A stretch of DNA of 35,423 nucleotides from an uncultured bacterium (GCA_937948815.1 CALFAM010000211.1:1-35423); one strand, 5' to 3'. Numbered from the stretch's first letter, positions 9,105-17,868 are shown. The notes: generated from the sequence alone by a model not told the origin. Numbers and translations: made by a program.

Positions 9105-10469
9105 TTAGGGCTCGTTCGTATGCGACCACGCGCCGACATCGCCCGACTCGAAACCGTCGCCGAAGACTGCCGAAGGCGGCTCGAGCTGCGGCCGCACCAG
9201 GAACAAGCCCCGGTTGATATCCGAGATGGCGACAACTCCGCTGGGGAAGAAAGGATACACGCTCCAGGCGCCACTGAAGCTCGCTTCGTCGCCAGCCGGG
9301 TAGGTATCGAAGAAGGCGACTTCGGCAACAGGCTCGGGAGGTGCGACGCGGAGGATGCGCATGCCGCGACGATAGTTTGCCTGGAAGGCGTAACCATCGT
9401 GAACGTATTGGTTGTGGTCGATGGCAGCACCAGCGGCTTCGAAGGTGTCCAGAATGGTCGGCGCGTCGAGGTCGGCGAGGTCCCAGAGATAGGTCCTGGT
9501 GTTATGCCCTTGTTGTATCTCGTCGAGCTCGTCGTCGAGCACGAAGTAGGCGTGATCCTCTGTCAGCCAGCCCTGGTGGGTGTAGCCGTTGCCGGCATAG
9601 CCGCTGCGTGAGAGCTGGATCGGGTTCCCTTTGTCGGTCACATCGACCACCGTGACGGTATCTTCATTCGCCGCAAAGCAGAGCTGCTTGCCCCGGTGTT
9701 CGGTATCCGGGCCAGCGTAGGTCACGCACTGCGCATCGTGGGTGTAGCCATCCGCCGAGAAACAGCCAACAAAGGTCGGGCTGGTGAGATCGCGGACGTC
9801 GATCATGTGCAGACCGCCGTTGCACGTCTCGCTGCCGACGGCATAGGCAAAGCCGGAAGTCTCGTCGACGACGATGTTGTGTGCGCGATCGAAGCCGTTG
9901 TAGACGAAATCCGCGTCGAACGTCTCGGGCGTCGAGGCCACCGAGCGTAGCCGCGTGAGGTCGAAGATCTGCATTCCGTGGGCGCCGGCTCGGTCGGCAA
10001 CGACCAATGCATGATTCTTGTAGACCTTGATATCGCGCCAGGTGGAGGAATCCGCTTCCGTCGGCAGATTGCCGATCCAGGTCGGATTCTCCGGATCGGA
10101 GATATTGACGAATGACGTGCCGGTCGTCCGCCCGAACAAGGCCCACTCGGTGCCGGTCAGCGGATCGACCCACCCCCACATGTCGTTGCCCGAACCGCCA
10201 CCAAGTTGGCTCAGTGACCGCACCGAGAGGAGATCGACCTTGTCGCAAGGGAAGATGTCGGCCATGCCGCCGGTGCACGCGGTGGCCCGCTCGAGCGTGT
10301 ACGGAATCTGCTCATGGGACATCGCGCCATGGATGAGCAGGCTCTGCTGCCGTGCGGTGAGATCCTCGTAGTGGCGCAAGCTGGCCGCCACATGGCAGGC
10401 ATGGGAAGTCTGGCTCAAGGCGGCAACCAAAACGAGCAAGCAGAACGGGCGGTGGAAGCGTGATGTCAT
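9105..10469 (-). CDS. Choice-of-anchor B family protein (LVIVD-type propeller) with FESGD tail
   Basis: A 454-aa secreted protein. N-terminal signal peptide (SRFHRPFCLLVLVAALSQTSHA), then a propeller of LVIVD-like units: WALFGRTTGTSFVNISDP, IKVYKNHALVVADRAG, MQIFDLT, HMIDVRD, VTVVDVTDKGNP, RTYLWDLADLDAP. This corresponds to the choice-of-anchor B family (TIGR04312), named because relatives in different phyla end in different surface-sorting signals. Here the C-terminus reads AVFGDGFESGDVGAWSHTNEP, which resembles the end of the protein at 20620-22059. ATG 10469 is preferred over an upstream TTG because GAGGG lies 9 nt before it and it starts the signal peptide. Molecular function is unknown; extracellular or surface location is likely. 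Confidence 0.88.
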   Translation of the reverse strand: MTSRFHRPFCLLVLVAALSQTSHACHVAASLRHYEDLTARQQSLLIHGAMSHEQIPYTLERATACTGGMADIFPCDKVDLLSVRSLSQLGGGSGNDMWGWVDPLTGTEWALFGRTTGTSFVNISDPENPTWIGNLPTEADSSTWRDIKVYKNHALVVADRAGAHGMQIFDLTRLRSVASTPETFDADFVYNGFDRAHNIVVDETSGFAYAVGSETCNGGLHMIDVRDLTSPTFVGCFSADGYTHDAQCVTYAGPDTEHRGKQLCFAANEDTVTVVDVTDKGNPIQLSRSGYAGNGYTHQGWLTEDHAYFVLDDELDEIQQGHNTRTYLWDLADLDAPTILDTFEAAGAAIDHNQYVHDGYAFQANYRRGMRILRVAPPEPVAEVAFFDTYPAGDEASFSGAWSVYPFFPSGVVAISDINRGLFLVRPQLEPPSAVFGDGFESGDVGAWSHTNEP

Positions 10470-10613
10470 CGGGCATGCCCTCGGAGACAGACGGGTCGAC
10501 AAGTGGCGAATGCGCGCTGCGGCAACGACCTCAGCGCTGATTCGGGCTTGCTTCTTGGAGGGTTTCCCACATTCAATTCCTTCGATACGTCTCGAAGCGG
10601 ACCACCCAACACC

Positions 10614-11477
10614 TCAGCCGAGGTGACGCCGCAGCCACGACTGCGTGCTGTTGAGCGCGGTCGTCAGATGGGGAGTCGGCCCCGCAAAGGGGTGCTGCGC
10701 CCCCAGCGTATGGCTTGCGCCCTCGAGCTCTCGAAGGGCGTGCTCACCACCTGCAGCGCGCTCCAGCCGGCGCGCATCATCGATCGAGACGACGGCATCT
10801 GCTAAGCCGTGAACGATCAGCCAGGGAGCCGTACGGCGCGCGGCAGCAGCCTCGAGATCGAGGGAGCCGCCGTGCGCATGGGCCTCGATGTCTTCGAGCA
10901 GGCCGAGCCCCAGGGGCAGCTCCTGACCGGTCCGTCCGTTGAGCACGAGAAACTCTCCCTGCGCCCGCCATTGCTGTTTGGCTTCGTCGCTGTAGCGGTC
11001 GAACGTCGCGACCGAGGCCCAGGTGACCAATGCCTGCACGCGCCCCGCCGCGCGCGGATGCGCAGCGGCCAGCAGCGCGGCACCACCGCCACGGCTGTGC
11101 CCGAACAGGCCAACCCTCGAGGCGTCGACACAATCTCCACCGACACCATCGCGTAGGCCATCCAGTACGGCCAGGGTCTCCTGCAGCTCGCGGCTGTGCG
11201 TATTGCCCCGGAAGGCGTGGAGATCCGTGGTGCGATCTTCGCCCGGCCGCTGACCGGCGCCCGAGTAGTTGAAGCGCACGACTGCGAAGCCGCGGTCTGC
11301 CAGCAAACGACAGAGCGACGGGAAAAAGCCCCACTCCATGAAGCCTTTGAAGCCATGGCAGACGACCACGACCGGTCGGGCGCCCGAGCGATTCGGCCGA
11401 TGCAGCACGCCCTCGAGGACCGGGCCGTCTGGTTGCTCGAAGGTAAGGGACTGCTCGCGTGCGAGGTTCGGTGCCAT
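10614..11477 (-). CDS. Alpha/beta hydrolase
   Basis: A 287-aa cytoplasmic alpha/beta-hydrolase-fold protein. The oxyanion/HG motif is VVVCHGFKGF (about 36-45), the nucleophile elbow is GHSRG with Ser128, the acid is probably Asp227 in HGLADAVV and the histidine His256 in GASHTLG. This pattern fits the dienelactone hydrolase/prolyl oligopeptidase-like esterases often annotated as 'alpha/beta fold hydrolase'; the substrate is unknown. ATG 11477 (MAPNLAREQS) is chosen because it begins the first strand; the open frame extends to 11645 but would run through the divergent ygfZ start at 11523. The two genes are separated by only 45 bp and must share a compact divergent promoter. Confidence 0.9.
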   Translation of the reverse strand: MAPNLAREQSLTFEQPDGPVLEGVLHRPNRSGARPVVVVCHGFKGFMEWGFFPSLCRLLADRGFAVVRFNYSGAGQRPGEDRTTDLHAFRGNTHSRELQETLAVLDGLRDGVGGDCVDASRVGLFGHSRGGGAALLAAAHPRAAGRVQALVTWASVATFDRYSDEAKQQWRAQGEFLVLNGRTGQELPLGLGLLEDIEAHAHGGSLDLEAAAARRTAPWLIVHGLADAVVSIDDARRLERAAGGEHALRELEGASHTLGAQHPFAGPTPHLTTALNSTQSWLRRHLG

Positions 11478-11522
11478 GGGGCTGATTGTATGCCTGCCGC
11501 GCCAGGATATGCTGACCGACCT

Positions 11523-12635
11523 ATGGCAATCACACGTCCCCTTGCATCCCTCCATCAGCGCTTCGGCGCCCAGTTCGAAGCCGCTTCCGAAGCCGATCCC
11601 GACCCGGATTCCGGCGCAAACTCGCAAAAGGCAGCGAGCCGCCAATCTCCGATCAGCTACGGCGATCCGGCCGCCGAGTACCGGGCGCTGCGTGAAACGA
11701 GCGGCCTGGTGGACCGCTCGGAGATGGACCGTCTGGCCCTCACCGGCGCGGATCGCCAGCGCTTCCTCGGTGGCCTGGTGACCTGCGACGTCAACAGTCT
11801 CGCGGCGGGTGAGGGGATCTATGGGTTCTTCACCGACATCAAAGGCCGACTGCTCGGTGACCTCGTGGCCCTGGCCGATGACGAGAAATTAGTGCTCGAG
11901 CTGGCACCCGGAACGGGTGATGCCCTTGCCGAGCACATCCTCAAGTATCGGATTGCGGATCGTGTGGACCTCTCGCTCGTTCCCCAGCCAACGACCGTGA
12001 CGCTCGTCGGTCCGGCCGTGCCAGAGCTTCTGGCCACGCTGGGGGCTTCTCTGCCCAACGAAGCGGCTTGGTCTCACATCGTCCGAGATCTCGCCGGTCA
12101 GCCTACGACGATCGTCCGCGATGCACGGTTCGGCGTGCCTGCGTGGTCCCTGTGGATGAGCGGTGACCCGACACCGCGGATCGATTCGCTGCTCGAGGCC
12201 GGACACGCTCATGGGCTGGCGACAGTGGGAAGCCAGGCCCTCGATCGCCTGCGCATCGAGGAAGGACGCCCGCGCTACGGCCAGGACATGGGGCCAGCGA
12301 ACTTCCCGCAAGAATCGGGTCTGGGCGACGAGAGCGTGAGCTACACCAAAGGCTGCTATCTCGGTCAAGAGATCGTCGCGCGGATTCACTACCGAGGCGG
12401 CGTGAACCGCCGCCTGTGCGGCCTCCGATTCACCGACCGAACCGCCAGTCCTGCCGGGGCCGATCTACTGCTCGAAGGCCGGTCAGCCGGGACCGTTACC
12501 AGCTTCGTCCACTCGGATCGCCACGGCCTCATCGGCCTTGCGATCGTGCACAAGCGGGCCGAAGATGGCACCACGCTCGAGGTGGCTGAGGGCGGTTGCG
12601 CCGAGGTGGTACCCCTTCCTTTCCCCGTATCGTAA
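11523..12635 (+). CDS. ygfZ: YgfZ/GcvT-family folate-binding protein
   Basis: A 370-aa protein of the YgfZ (IbaG/COG0354) family, tetrahydrofolate-binding proteins that support iron-sulfur cluster enzymes such as MiaB. The GcvT fold is seen from the start (DRSEMDRLALTGADRQRFLGGLVTCDV). The YgfZ signature KGCYLGQE at 276-283 with the conserved Cys278 is intact and is followed by IVARIHYRGGVNRRL. Length is slightly above the roughly 330 aa of the E. coli protein, owing to an N-terminal segment of 40 residues. The start at ATG 11523 leaves 45 bp to the divergent hydrolase. Its stop codon abuts the stop of the convergent gene at 12636, leaving no room for a terminator. Confidence 0.93.
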   Translation: MAITRPLASLHQRFGAQFEAASEADPDPDSGANSQKAASRQSPISYGDPAAEYRALRETSGLVDRSEMDRLALTGADRQRFLGGLVTCDVNSLAAGEGIYGFFTDIKGRLLGDLVALADDEKLVLELAPGTGDALAEHILKYRIADRVDLSLVPQPTTVTLVGPAVPELLATLGASLPNEAAWSHIVRDLAGQPTTIVRDARFGVPAWSLWMSGDPTPRIDSLLEAGHAHGLATVGSQALDRLRIEEGRPRYGQDMGPANFPQESGLGDESVSYTKGCYLGQEIVARIHYRGGVNRRLCGLRFTDRTASPAGADLLLEGRSAGTVTSFVHSDRHGLIGLAIVHKRAEDGTTLEVAEGGCAEVVPLPFPVS

Positions 12636-13277
12636 CTAGGCCGCTGGCGTGACCTGGAGGCCTAACATGGCGAGCTGCGCCTCGAGCTGGCGCGTCTCTT
12701 CGAGGGTCTGGTGGCCGAGACGACGACGCAAATCGCTGAGCTGGCCGCCACTCTTGATGTAGCGCGCTGCGAAGCTCCAAGCGAGCACGTCGGTGATCAG
12801 CATCTTTTCGCCTTCCAGGCGAACGAATTCTTGAGAGTCGATGCCGGCTCGGGCGAGGCCTCGGAGCACGGAGAGGCCCGCTTGTAGCGCATTCATCGGT
12901 TGCTGCTCGTCGTTGAGGAAGAGTGCACCGGTGCCGTCGACCCGGCGTCCGGTTTCGGTGATGTAGCGCTCGACAGACTCGAGCAGCCTGCCAGACAAGG
13001 GCAAGAGGCGCCCGCGGTGAAGCTCGCCCGGCTGCACGTAGAGCAACGCCGTGCCGTTTTGCCGGCGGACGAAGCCGTCGAGCTCGAGGCGCGGAATCTC
13101 GACCAGGCGCAGGCCGACACCGACCATCAAGCTGAAGAGCGCCTGATCACGGGAATCAGAGGTCGTGCTGAACAACGCCCGAAGCTCGCGGCCGGTCAAG
13201 ACGCGGGCGACAGGTGGGCGCATGCTCGGGTTGAAGTAGGTTTCTTGCGAGACAGTTGGTGCGAGGAGTGGTTGCAT
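12636..13277 (-). CDS. Degenerate tyrosine-recombinase (XerC/D-fold) catalytic domain, probably inactive
   Basis: A 213-aa protein that aligns along its length with the catalytic domain of XerC/XerD-type tyrosine recombinases, without the N-terminal core-binding domain. Arg I is kept in GVGLRLVEIPRLELD (Arg57), and the LGH histidine is kept (His189). The HxLRH box has become DVLAW (Asp163, Ala166, Trp167), no lysine stands where the beta-hairpin lysine is expected (QPGELHRGR), and the nucleophilic tyrosine position nine residues after the LGH histidine is Leu198. Strand transfer should therefore be impossible, while the fold and probably DNA binding remain. The reading frame is intact and has GGGAGG 8 nt before the ATG, so it looks maintained rather than decayed. 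A sigma54-type promoter candidate lies upstream at 13331-13346. Role unknown. Confidence 0.75.
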   Translation of the reverse strand: MQPLLAPTVSQETYFNPSMRPPVARVLTGRELRALFSTTSDSRDQALFSLMVGVGLRLVEIPRLELDGFVRRQNGTALLYVQPGELHRGRLLPLSGRLLESVERYITETGRRVDGTGALFLNDEQQPMNALQAGLSVLRGLARAGIDSQEFVRLEGEKMLITDVLAWSFAARYIKSGGQLSDLRRRLGHQTLEETRQLEAQLAMLGLQVTPAA

Positions 13278-13330
13278 GTCGTGGGCCTCCCATGAGAGTA
13301 AGAAATGATGCGTGACGTGCCACTTCAGAG

Positions 13331-13346
13331 AGCAAGCAAGCTGCCA
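13331..13346 (-). promoter_or_regulatory. Candidate sigma54 (-24/-12) promoter of the recombinase-fold gene
   Basis: On the minus strand the sequence is TGGCAGC-TTGC-TTGCT, against the consensus TGGCACG-N4-TTGCW. The invariant GG-N10-GC is present and the -12 box is perfect. Predicted transcription start is near 13320, giving a leader of about 43 nt to the ATG at 13277. The adjacent upstream gene encodes a sigma54 activator. Assignment by eye only. Confidence 0.5.
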
Positions 13347-13444
13347 AGAAGGACCGCGACTTCGCGAGCTATTTTGAATGTCTCAGAACGAAAGACCTAG
13401 GTTGCACACCGAGATCAACACCAGCATCCACGGAGATTCGCGCT

Positions 13445-13461
13445 GGGAGGTCTGACCTCCC
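13445..13461. promoter_or_regulatory. 17-bp palindrome, possible activator site
   Basis: GGGAGGTC-T-GACCTCCC is a perfect 8+1+8 inverted repeat in the 288-bp gap between the sigma54 activator stop and the recombinase-fold gene. Its centre is about 130 bp upstream of the predicted start at 13320, the usual range for enhancer-like sites of NtrC-family activators. It is not followed by a T-run on either strand, so a terminator is less likely. Which protein binds it is unknown. Confidence 0.4.
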
Positions 13462-13565
13462 CGTGCCAGATTTCCTTACACAAGAGGACGCGAACGTTAC
13501 AGCGGAGGCAACGGTTGGCGTGGACGTTCGACGGGGAAGCTGGAAGCGTGGTGCGGCTCGGCGCC

Positions 13566-14960
13566 TCAGGCGGCGCCGTACATCTCGGCCGTGATCTTGA
13601 GCCGCTTCATCATCTCGTGGAGCGTGGTCGCCTTGACCTTGAGGCGAACGGCTGCTCGCTTTTGCACGCCATTCTCCTGACGCAGCGCCTGGACGATCAG
13701 CTGCCGCTCGTATTGCGCCATGGCTTCCTTGAGGGACAGACCATGGTGAGGCGGCGCCGCGGGCAAGCCGGCCTGGGCACGCGGCTCACGCACCGAAGGC
13801 GGCAGAAGAGACGGTGCAATGACCTCGTCCGTCGACAGGACGACCGCGCGCTCGATCACGTTCTCGAGCTCACGAACATTGCCTGGCCAGTGAAAGTCGA
13901 GCAGGCATTCCATGGCCTCGGAAGAGATGTTGACCACCGACTTCTCGTTTTCCGTCGCGTATTCGGCGAGGAAATGACGCGCCAGCAAGGGAATGTCCTC
14001 GGGGCGCTCGGCCAGAGGCGGCAGATCGACCGTGATGACGTTCAGCCGGTAGTAGAGATCATCACGGAAGGTACCCTCCGCAACCATGGACTCCAGGTTG
14101 GCATTGGTCGCTGCGATGATCCGCGCATCCGCTTGGATCGTCTCCACACCGCCGAGGCGCATGAACTCTTTCTCTTGGATCACCCGCAGCAGCTTGGCCT
14201 GGGTTTCCAGCGGAATATTGCCGATCTCGTCGAAGAAGATCGATCCGCCGGCGGCCATCTCGAAGAGCCCCTTCTTGTTGGCCACCGCGCCGGTGAAGGC
14301 GCCCTTCACGTGGCCAAAGAGATTGCTCTCGAGGAGGTCACTGGGCATTGAACCGGAGTTGACCGTCACGAACGGCCCGTCCGCCCGGCGCGAGTGATGG
14401 TGAATCGCCTTGGCGACCAATTCCTTGCCGGTACCGGAGTCGCCGAGAATCAGAATGTTCGACTTCGAGGGTGCAGCCAGTCGAATGAGCTCGAAGACCC
14501 GCTGCATCGGCTTGCTCTTGCCGATGATGTTGTCGAATCCGTAGCGCTTGTGGAGCTCGGCGCGCAGGCTTCGGTTCTCGGACGTCAGCCGCCGGCGTTC
14601 CAGCCCCTTCTTGATGGTGATGAGGACTTCGTCGTTTTTGAACGGCTTGGGGATGTAGTGGAAAGCCCCCTCGCGCATCGCCTCGATTGCCCCCTCGATG
14701 GACGAGAAGGCCGTGATGATCACGACGACCTGATCCGGATCGCGTTGGCGGATCTGGCGGAGAACCTCCATCCCCGACATCGAAGGCAGCATCAGATCGA
14801 GCAATACGAGATCGACATCCTCACGCTCGAGGACCTGAAGCCCCGCCTCGCCGGTGGTTGCCGACAGGGGGCGCCAGCCCTCTCGCGCGATCAGCATCGT
14901 GAGGATGTCCTGCAGGACATCCTCATCGTCGATCACCAAAATGTTGGCTGCGTCCGTCAC
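13566..14960 (-). CDS. NtrC-family sigma54-dependent response regulator
   Basis: A 464-aa response regulator. Receiver domain 6-120 with acidic pocket Asp11/Asp12, phosphorylation site Asp55 (VLLDLMLPS), Thr83 and Lys105. AAA+ domain about 145-375 with Walker A GDSGTGKE (173-180), the sigma54-contacting GAFTGA loop (220-225), Walker B IFFDE (241-245) and RDDLYYRL. A Fis-type helix-turn-helix occupies 410-456. All residues needed for ATP-driven activation of sigma54 RNA polymerase are present. I prefer GTG 14960 (AGGA 8 nt upstream, start just before the receiver) over a GTG at 15005. It follows the kinase gene on the same strand after 136 bp and is its obvious partner. Candidate targets are the promoters at 17893-17908 and 13331-13346. 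Confidence 0.95.
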   Translation of the reverse strand: MTDAANILVIDDEDVLQDILTMLIAREGWRPLSATTGEAGLQVLEREDVDLVLLDLMLPSMSGMEVLRQIRQRDPDQVVVIITAFSSIEGAIEAMREGAFHYIPKPFKNDEVLITIKKGLERRRLTSENRSLRAELHKRYGFDNIIGKSKPMQRVFELIRLAAPSKSNILILGDSGTGKELVAKAIHHHSRRADGPFVTVNSGSMPSDLLESNLFGHVKGAFTGAVANKKGLFEMAAGGSIFFDEIGNIPLETQAKLLRVIQEKEFMRLGGVETIQADARIIAATNANLESMVAEGTFRDDLYYRLNVITVDLPPLAERPEDIPLLARHFLAEYATENEKSVVNISSEAMECLLDFHWPGNVRELENVIERAVVLSTDEVIAPSLLPPSVREPRAQAGLPAAPPHHGLSLKEAMAQYERQLIVQALRQENGVQKRAAVRLKVKATTLHEMMKRLKITAEMYGAA

Positions 14961-15047
14961 TCGAATGATCCTACGCCCTTCGATCCAAAGCGGGCGACGC
15001 TCCACCCCTGGTTGCTAGCTAGGTAGCCCTGGGGAGAACACGCCAGT

Positions 15048-15081
15048 CGGACTGCAGCGCGCCAACCGGGCTGCAGCGCGC
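15048..15081. repeat. Two 15-bp direct repeats between kinase and regulator genes
   Basis: CGG(A/G)CTGCAGCGCGC occurs twice with a 19-bp period (15048-15062 and 15067-15081), just after the kinase stop codon. The period is not a whole number of helical turns. It may be a local duplication or an intercistronic element; nothing more can be said. Confidence 0.4.
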
Positions 15082-15096
15082 TGGTGCTGCACTCGC

Positions 15097-17868
15097 TCAC
15101 GTAGCCGGATGCGGCAAGCGGATCGTGAAGGCGCAACCTCGCTCAGGTAGGTTCGCTGCCCGCATCTCGCCGCCGTGCCGGCGGATGATGTTGTGGCTGA
15201 TCGCCAAACCGAGCCCGGTACCACCACTGTGTAGCTTACTGGAGAAGAAGGGTTCGAAGACCCGGTTGAGTCGCTCGGCAGGAATACCGGGCCCCGTGTC
15301 CGCGACACGAACCAGCACGGCTTCTGCATCGCGGCTGATCTCGACGCACAGCGAACGGGGGAGCTTCGATTGCTGCGCGGTCATCGCGTCGATCGCATTG
15401 ACCAGCAGGTTGGTCAGCACCTGCGTCAGCTCTCCCTCGTGACCCAAGACTTCGATGGGCTCATCTGCAGGGTCGAACTGCAAGTCGACACCGCCATCCG
15501 CAAGCCGCGGCGCCAAGGCATCGAGACACTCGGAGACCACCGTGTCGAGCTTCAAAGGGCGCATCGGCTCGCCGCGATGGCGTGCGAAGTCGAGAAGATT
15601 GTTGACGATCTGCGACGCACGGAAGGTCTGGCGCTCCATCTTCTCCAGCAACCGGCGATGCGGATGCTCGGGCGGTAGGTCCGAGATGAGCATCTGGGCG
15701 TAGCTCGAGATTCCGGTCAGCGGCGTGTTGACCTCATGCGCCACGCCGGCGGCGAGCAGGCCGAGGGAGGCGAGACGTTCTTGCTCTTGTAGGGACGACT
15801 CGAGCTGTCGCTGCTCGCTGATGTCTTGAATGACGACGACCGTTTGGGTGCGATCGCCGGCTGCCGCCGCCTCGTGCGGTGCCATGGCGATCTGGAGGTA
15901 ATGCTCGGAGCCGCCCGCGTCGCACCAGGCGACCTCGGTCATCGGATCGTCAACCTCGAGTAGCGACACCATCGGGACGAAGTCGGCCAACGGCTGGCCA
16001 CGGATCGCGCTCCGTGGGCTGCCGACGATGGCGGCAAACGCGTGGTTGACCACGTTGACCACACCCGCAGAATCGATCAAGGCGATCCCTGCGGGCGATG
16101 ACTCGAGAATCCCCTTGCTCGATGCCTCGAGGCGCGTCACCTCTTGTAGCTGGCGTTGGACCTCGTCGAGCAGACTCGCGTTCTCGATCGCCAGCGCCGC
16201 CTGGTTCAGTAGCCCGCGTGCCAGGGTCTGATCTTCACTCGACAGCGGCGCATCATCGGCACGATTGCCGAGCACCGCGAGCCCCACTGGCTGCTCGCGC
16301 ACGGTCAGTGGGAAGACGTAGCGATAGCCGGCGAAGTACAGACGCTGCTCGCTATCGGGAACGGGCTGGAGCGGAGCGCCGGCCAGGCGCAGGACCTCGC
16401 GTCCCCAAAGATCCTCCTCGAACGCATTCGCGTCGAAGACAGCCGGCAGGCCACCTTCCGGTTGAAGCGGCACGAGGCCACCCGGGGTGGTGAGCAAGAT
16501 GTTCGCGTGCTCGACGCCGAGTCCCTTCCGCAGGTGAGCGACGAGGCGGCCTCCGAGACGGTCGAGATCACGCTCGTGCATCAGGTCGTCGCCCAAACGC
16601 TCGAGCGCGCGGCGTTCCGCCATCCGGCCCCCGTAGCGCAGGCGGTCGAGGCGGCTCGCGATGGCTCCGCGTGCCGGTACCAACACGCCAGCGATACCGA
16701 GCCCCGCGCCAAAAGCCAGAAGGTTGCGAATAGCACCGAGGTCGGGCCCGACGCTACGGCTCAACGCCTGGTTGATCAGCACAAATGCAAAAACGCCCAC
16801 CAGGAGCGCGGATGCATTCGCGACTGCGTCACGAAGGATCGGCCCAACATCCCAAAGGCGGTACCGGAGGATCGCGTACACGAACCCCAGTGGGACCAGC
16901 GCCAATGCCAGAACGGCGAGTGTGGTCATCCACTCGGGGCGCGTCTGGCCGAACAGTCTGGCGGTGCCGTAGAGACCGGCAAACGGTACGTAGCCTGCGA
17001 CAACACCGGCCAGGACCCATTGCACCTGCCGCCGCGCCTCCCAGTCTTCCAGCCGGATCAGCCGTACTGCGAAAACCGCCGCACCCGCCATCGAGAAGAG
17101 AATCAAGGCTCCCAGATCGAGCTTGGCCAGCGCATCGAGCTTGCCAGGAGTCGGCGGCCCGACGAGCCAGCCTCCCTGGTTGAAGAAGAGATCGGCGTGC
17201 AGTGCGAGGGCCGCCATTCCGGGCAGGTAGAGGAAGGGGATGGCCGGCCGAAAACGATCGAGAACCGGGAGACCAGATGGGAAGACGAGCAAGAGGTGGA
17301 GGGTCAGGGCCGGCAGCAGCGATGCCGCCACCTGGTCCGTCCACAGCATCATTTGGTCCAGAGCGTCCTGAGGTGCACCGATCGGCGGACTGATGATGTA
17401 GAGCGCCGTGCTCGTCAGGCACCAGGAGAAGAAGAGTAGCGCCGGCGTCTGGGCGCGCCGGAGAACCGTGAACAGGCCAATGAACAGGTAGACCAAGCCG
17501 ACTGCGCAGAGCACGAGATAGGCCAGGTCGAGGTCGAGCCCGGGGCGCTCGTAGCGGATCGGCATGAGCTCGCCGGCACGCGTGACCATCAGGTCGGTCG
17601 TCGGCTCCTCGTGAAGAAGCTCCCGCAATCGCTCAGGGGTTCGCGGCTGCTCACCCGCTGCCTGCATGATCAGGTCGCCGGCGGCCAGCCCCACCGCTGG
17701 GTGGTCGACCTCGGCCACGTGCCACAAGCCATCTGCATAAGCGGCCTCGAAGCCCATCGGCTCGAAGGTTGCCACTTTGCGCTCGAAGCTGATGGTCCCA
17801 AGCCCAGCGACGCCAGCAGTCAGCAGCAGGGCGATAAGGACGTTTCGATGACGTTGAATCGTGGACAC
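15097..17868 (-). CDS. Membrane sensor histidine kinase (PDZ-like, multi-TM, GAF, PAS, HisKA, HATPase)
   Basis: A 923-aa kinase. One N-terminal membrane segment (9-26), a PDZ-like segment at about 50-105 (HPAVGLAAGDLIMQAAGEQP), then about nine further hydrophobic segments to about 398, ending in the YAILRYRLWDVGPILRDAV motif seen in multi-spanning sensors. Cytoplasmic GAF (about 420-565), PAS (about 580-690), HisKA with His711 in GVAHEVNTPLTG, and HATPase with N box LTNLLVNAID (Asn820/824), G1 VADTGPGIP and G2 GGTGLGLAIS. All catalytic boxes are intact. I chose GTG 17868, preceded by AGAGAGG at 8 nt, since the frame is open upstream to 18054 but that part is non-coding-like and contains the promoter. 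It is an NtrB-type partner of the regulator downstream; the signal is unknown. Confidence 0.93.
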   Translation of the reverse strand: MSTIQRHRNVLIALLLTAGVAGLGTISFERKVATFEPMGFEAAYADGLWHVAEVDHPAVGLAAGDLIMQAAGEQPRTPERLRELLHEEPTTDLMVTRAGELMPIRYERPGLDLDLAYLVLCAVGLVYLFIGLFTVLRRAQTPALLFFSWCLTSTALYIISPPIGAPQDALDQMMLWTDQVAASLLPALTLHLLLVFPSGLPVLDRFRPAIPFLYLPGMAALALHADLFFNQGGWLVGPPTPGKLDALAKLDLGALILFSMAGAAVFAVRLIRLEDWEARRQVQWVLAGVVAGYVPFAGLYGTARLFGQTRPEWMTTLAVLALALVPLGFVYAILRYRLWDVGPILRDAVANASALLVGVFAFVLINQALSRSVGPDLGAIRNLLAFGAGLGIAGVLVPARGAIASRLDRLRYGGRMAERRALERLGDDLMHERDLDRLGGRLVAHLRKGLGVEHANILLTTPGGLVPLQPEGGLPAVFDANAFEEDLWGREVLRLAGAPLQPVPDSEQRLYFAGYRYVFPLTVREQPVGLAVLGNRADDAPLSSEDQTLARGLLNQAALAIENASLLDEVQRQLQEVTRLEASSKGILESSPAGIALIDSAGVVNVVNHAFAAIVGSPRSAIRGQPLADFVPMVSLLEVDDPMTEVAWCDAGGSEHYLQIAMAPHEAAAAGDRTQTVVVIQDISEQRQLESSLQEQERLASLGLLAAGVAHEVNTPLTGISSYAQMLISDLPPEHPHRRLLEKMERQTFRASQIVNNLLDFARHRGEPMRPLKLDTVVSECLDALAPRLADGGVDLQFDPADEPIEVLGHEGELTQVLTNLLVNAIDAMTAQQSKLPRSLCVEISRDAEAVLVRVADTGPGIPAERLNRVFEPFFSSKLHSGGTGLGLAISHNIIRRHGGEMRAANLPERGCAFTIRLPHPAT

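Noticed and set aside
13445-13461. Rho-independent terminator of the response regulator gene
   Set aside because: The stem is GC-rich but no T-run follows on either strand, and it lies more than 100 bp from the stop codon; an operator reading fits better.
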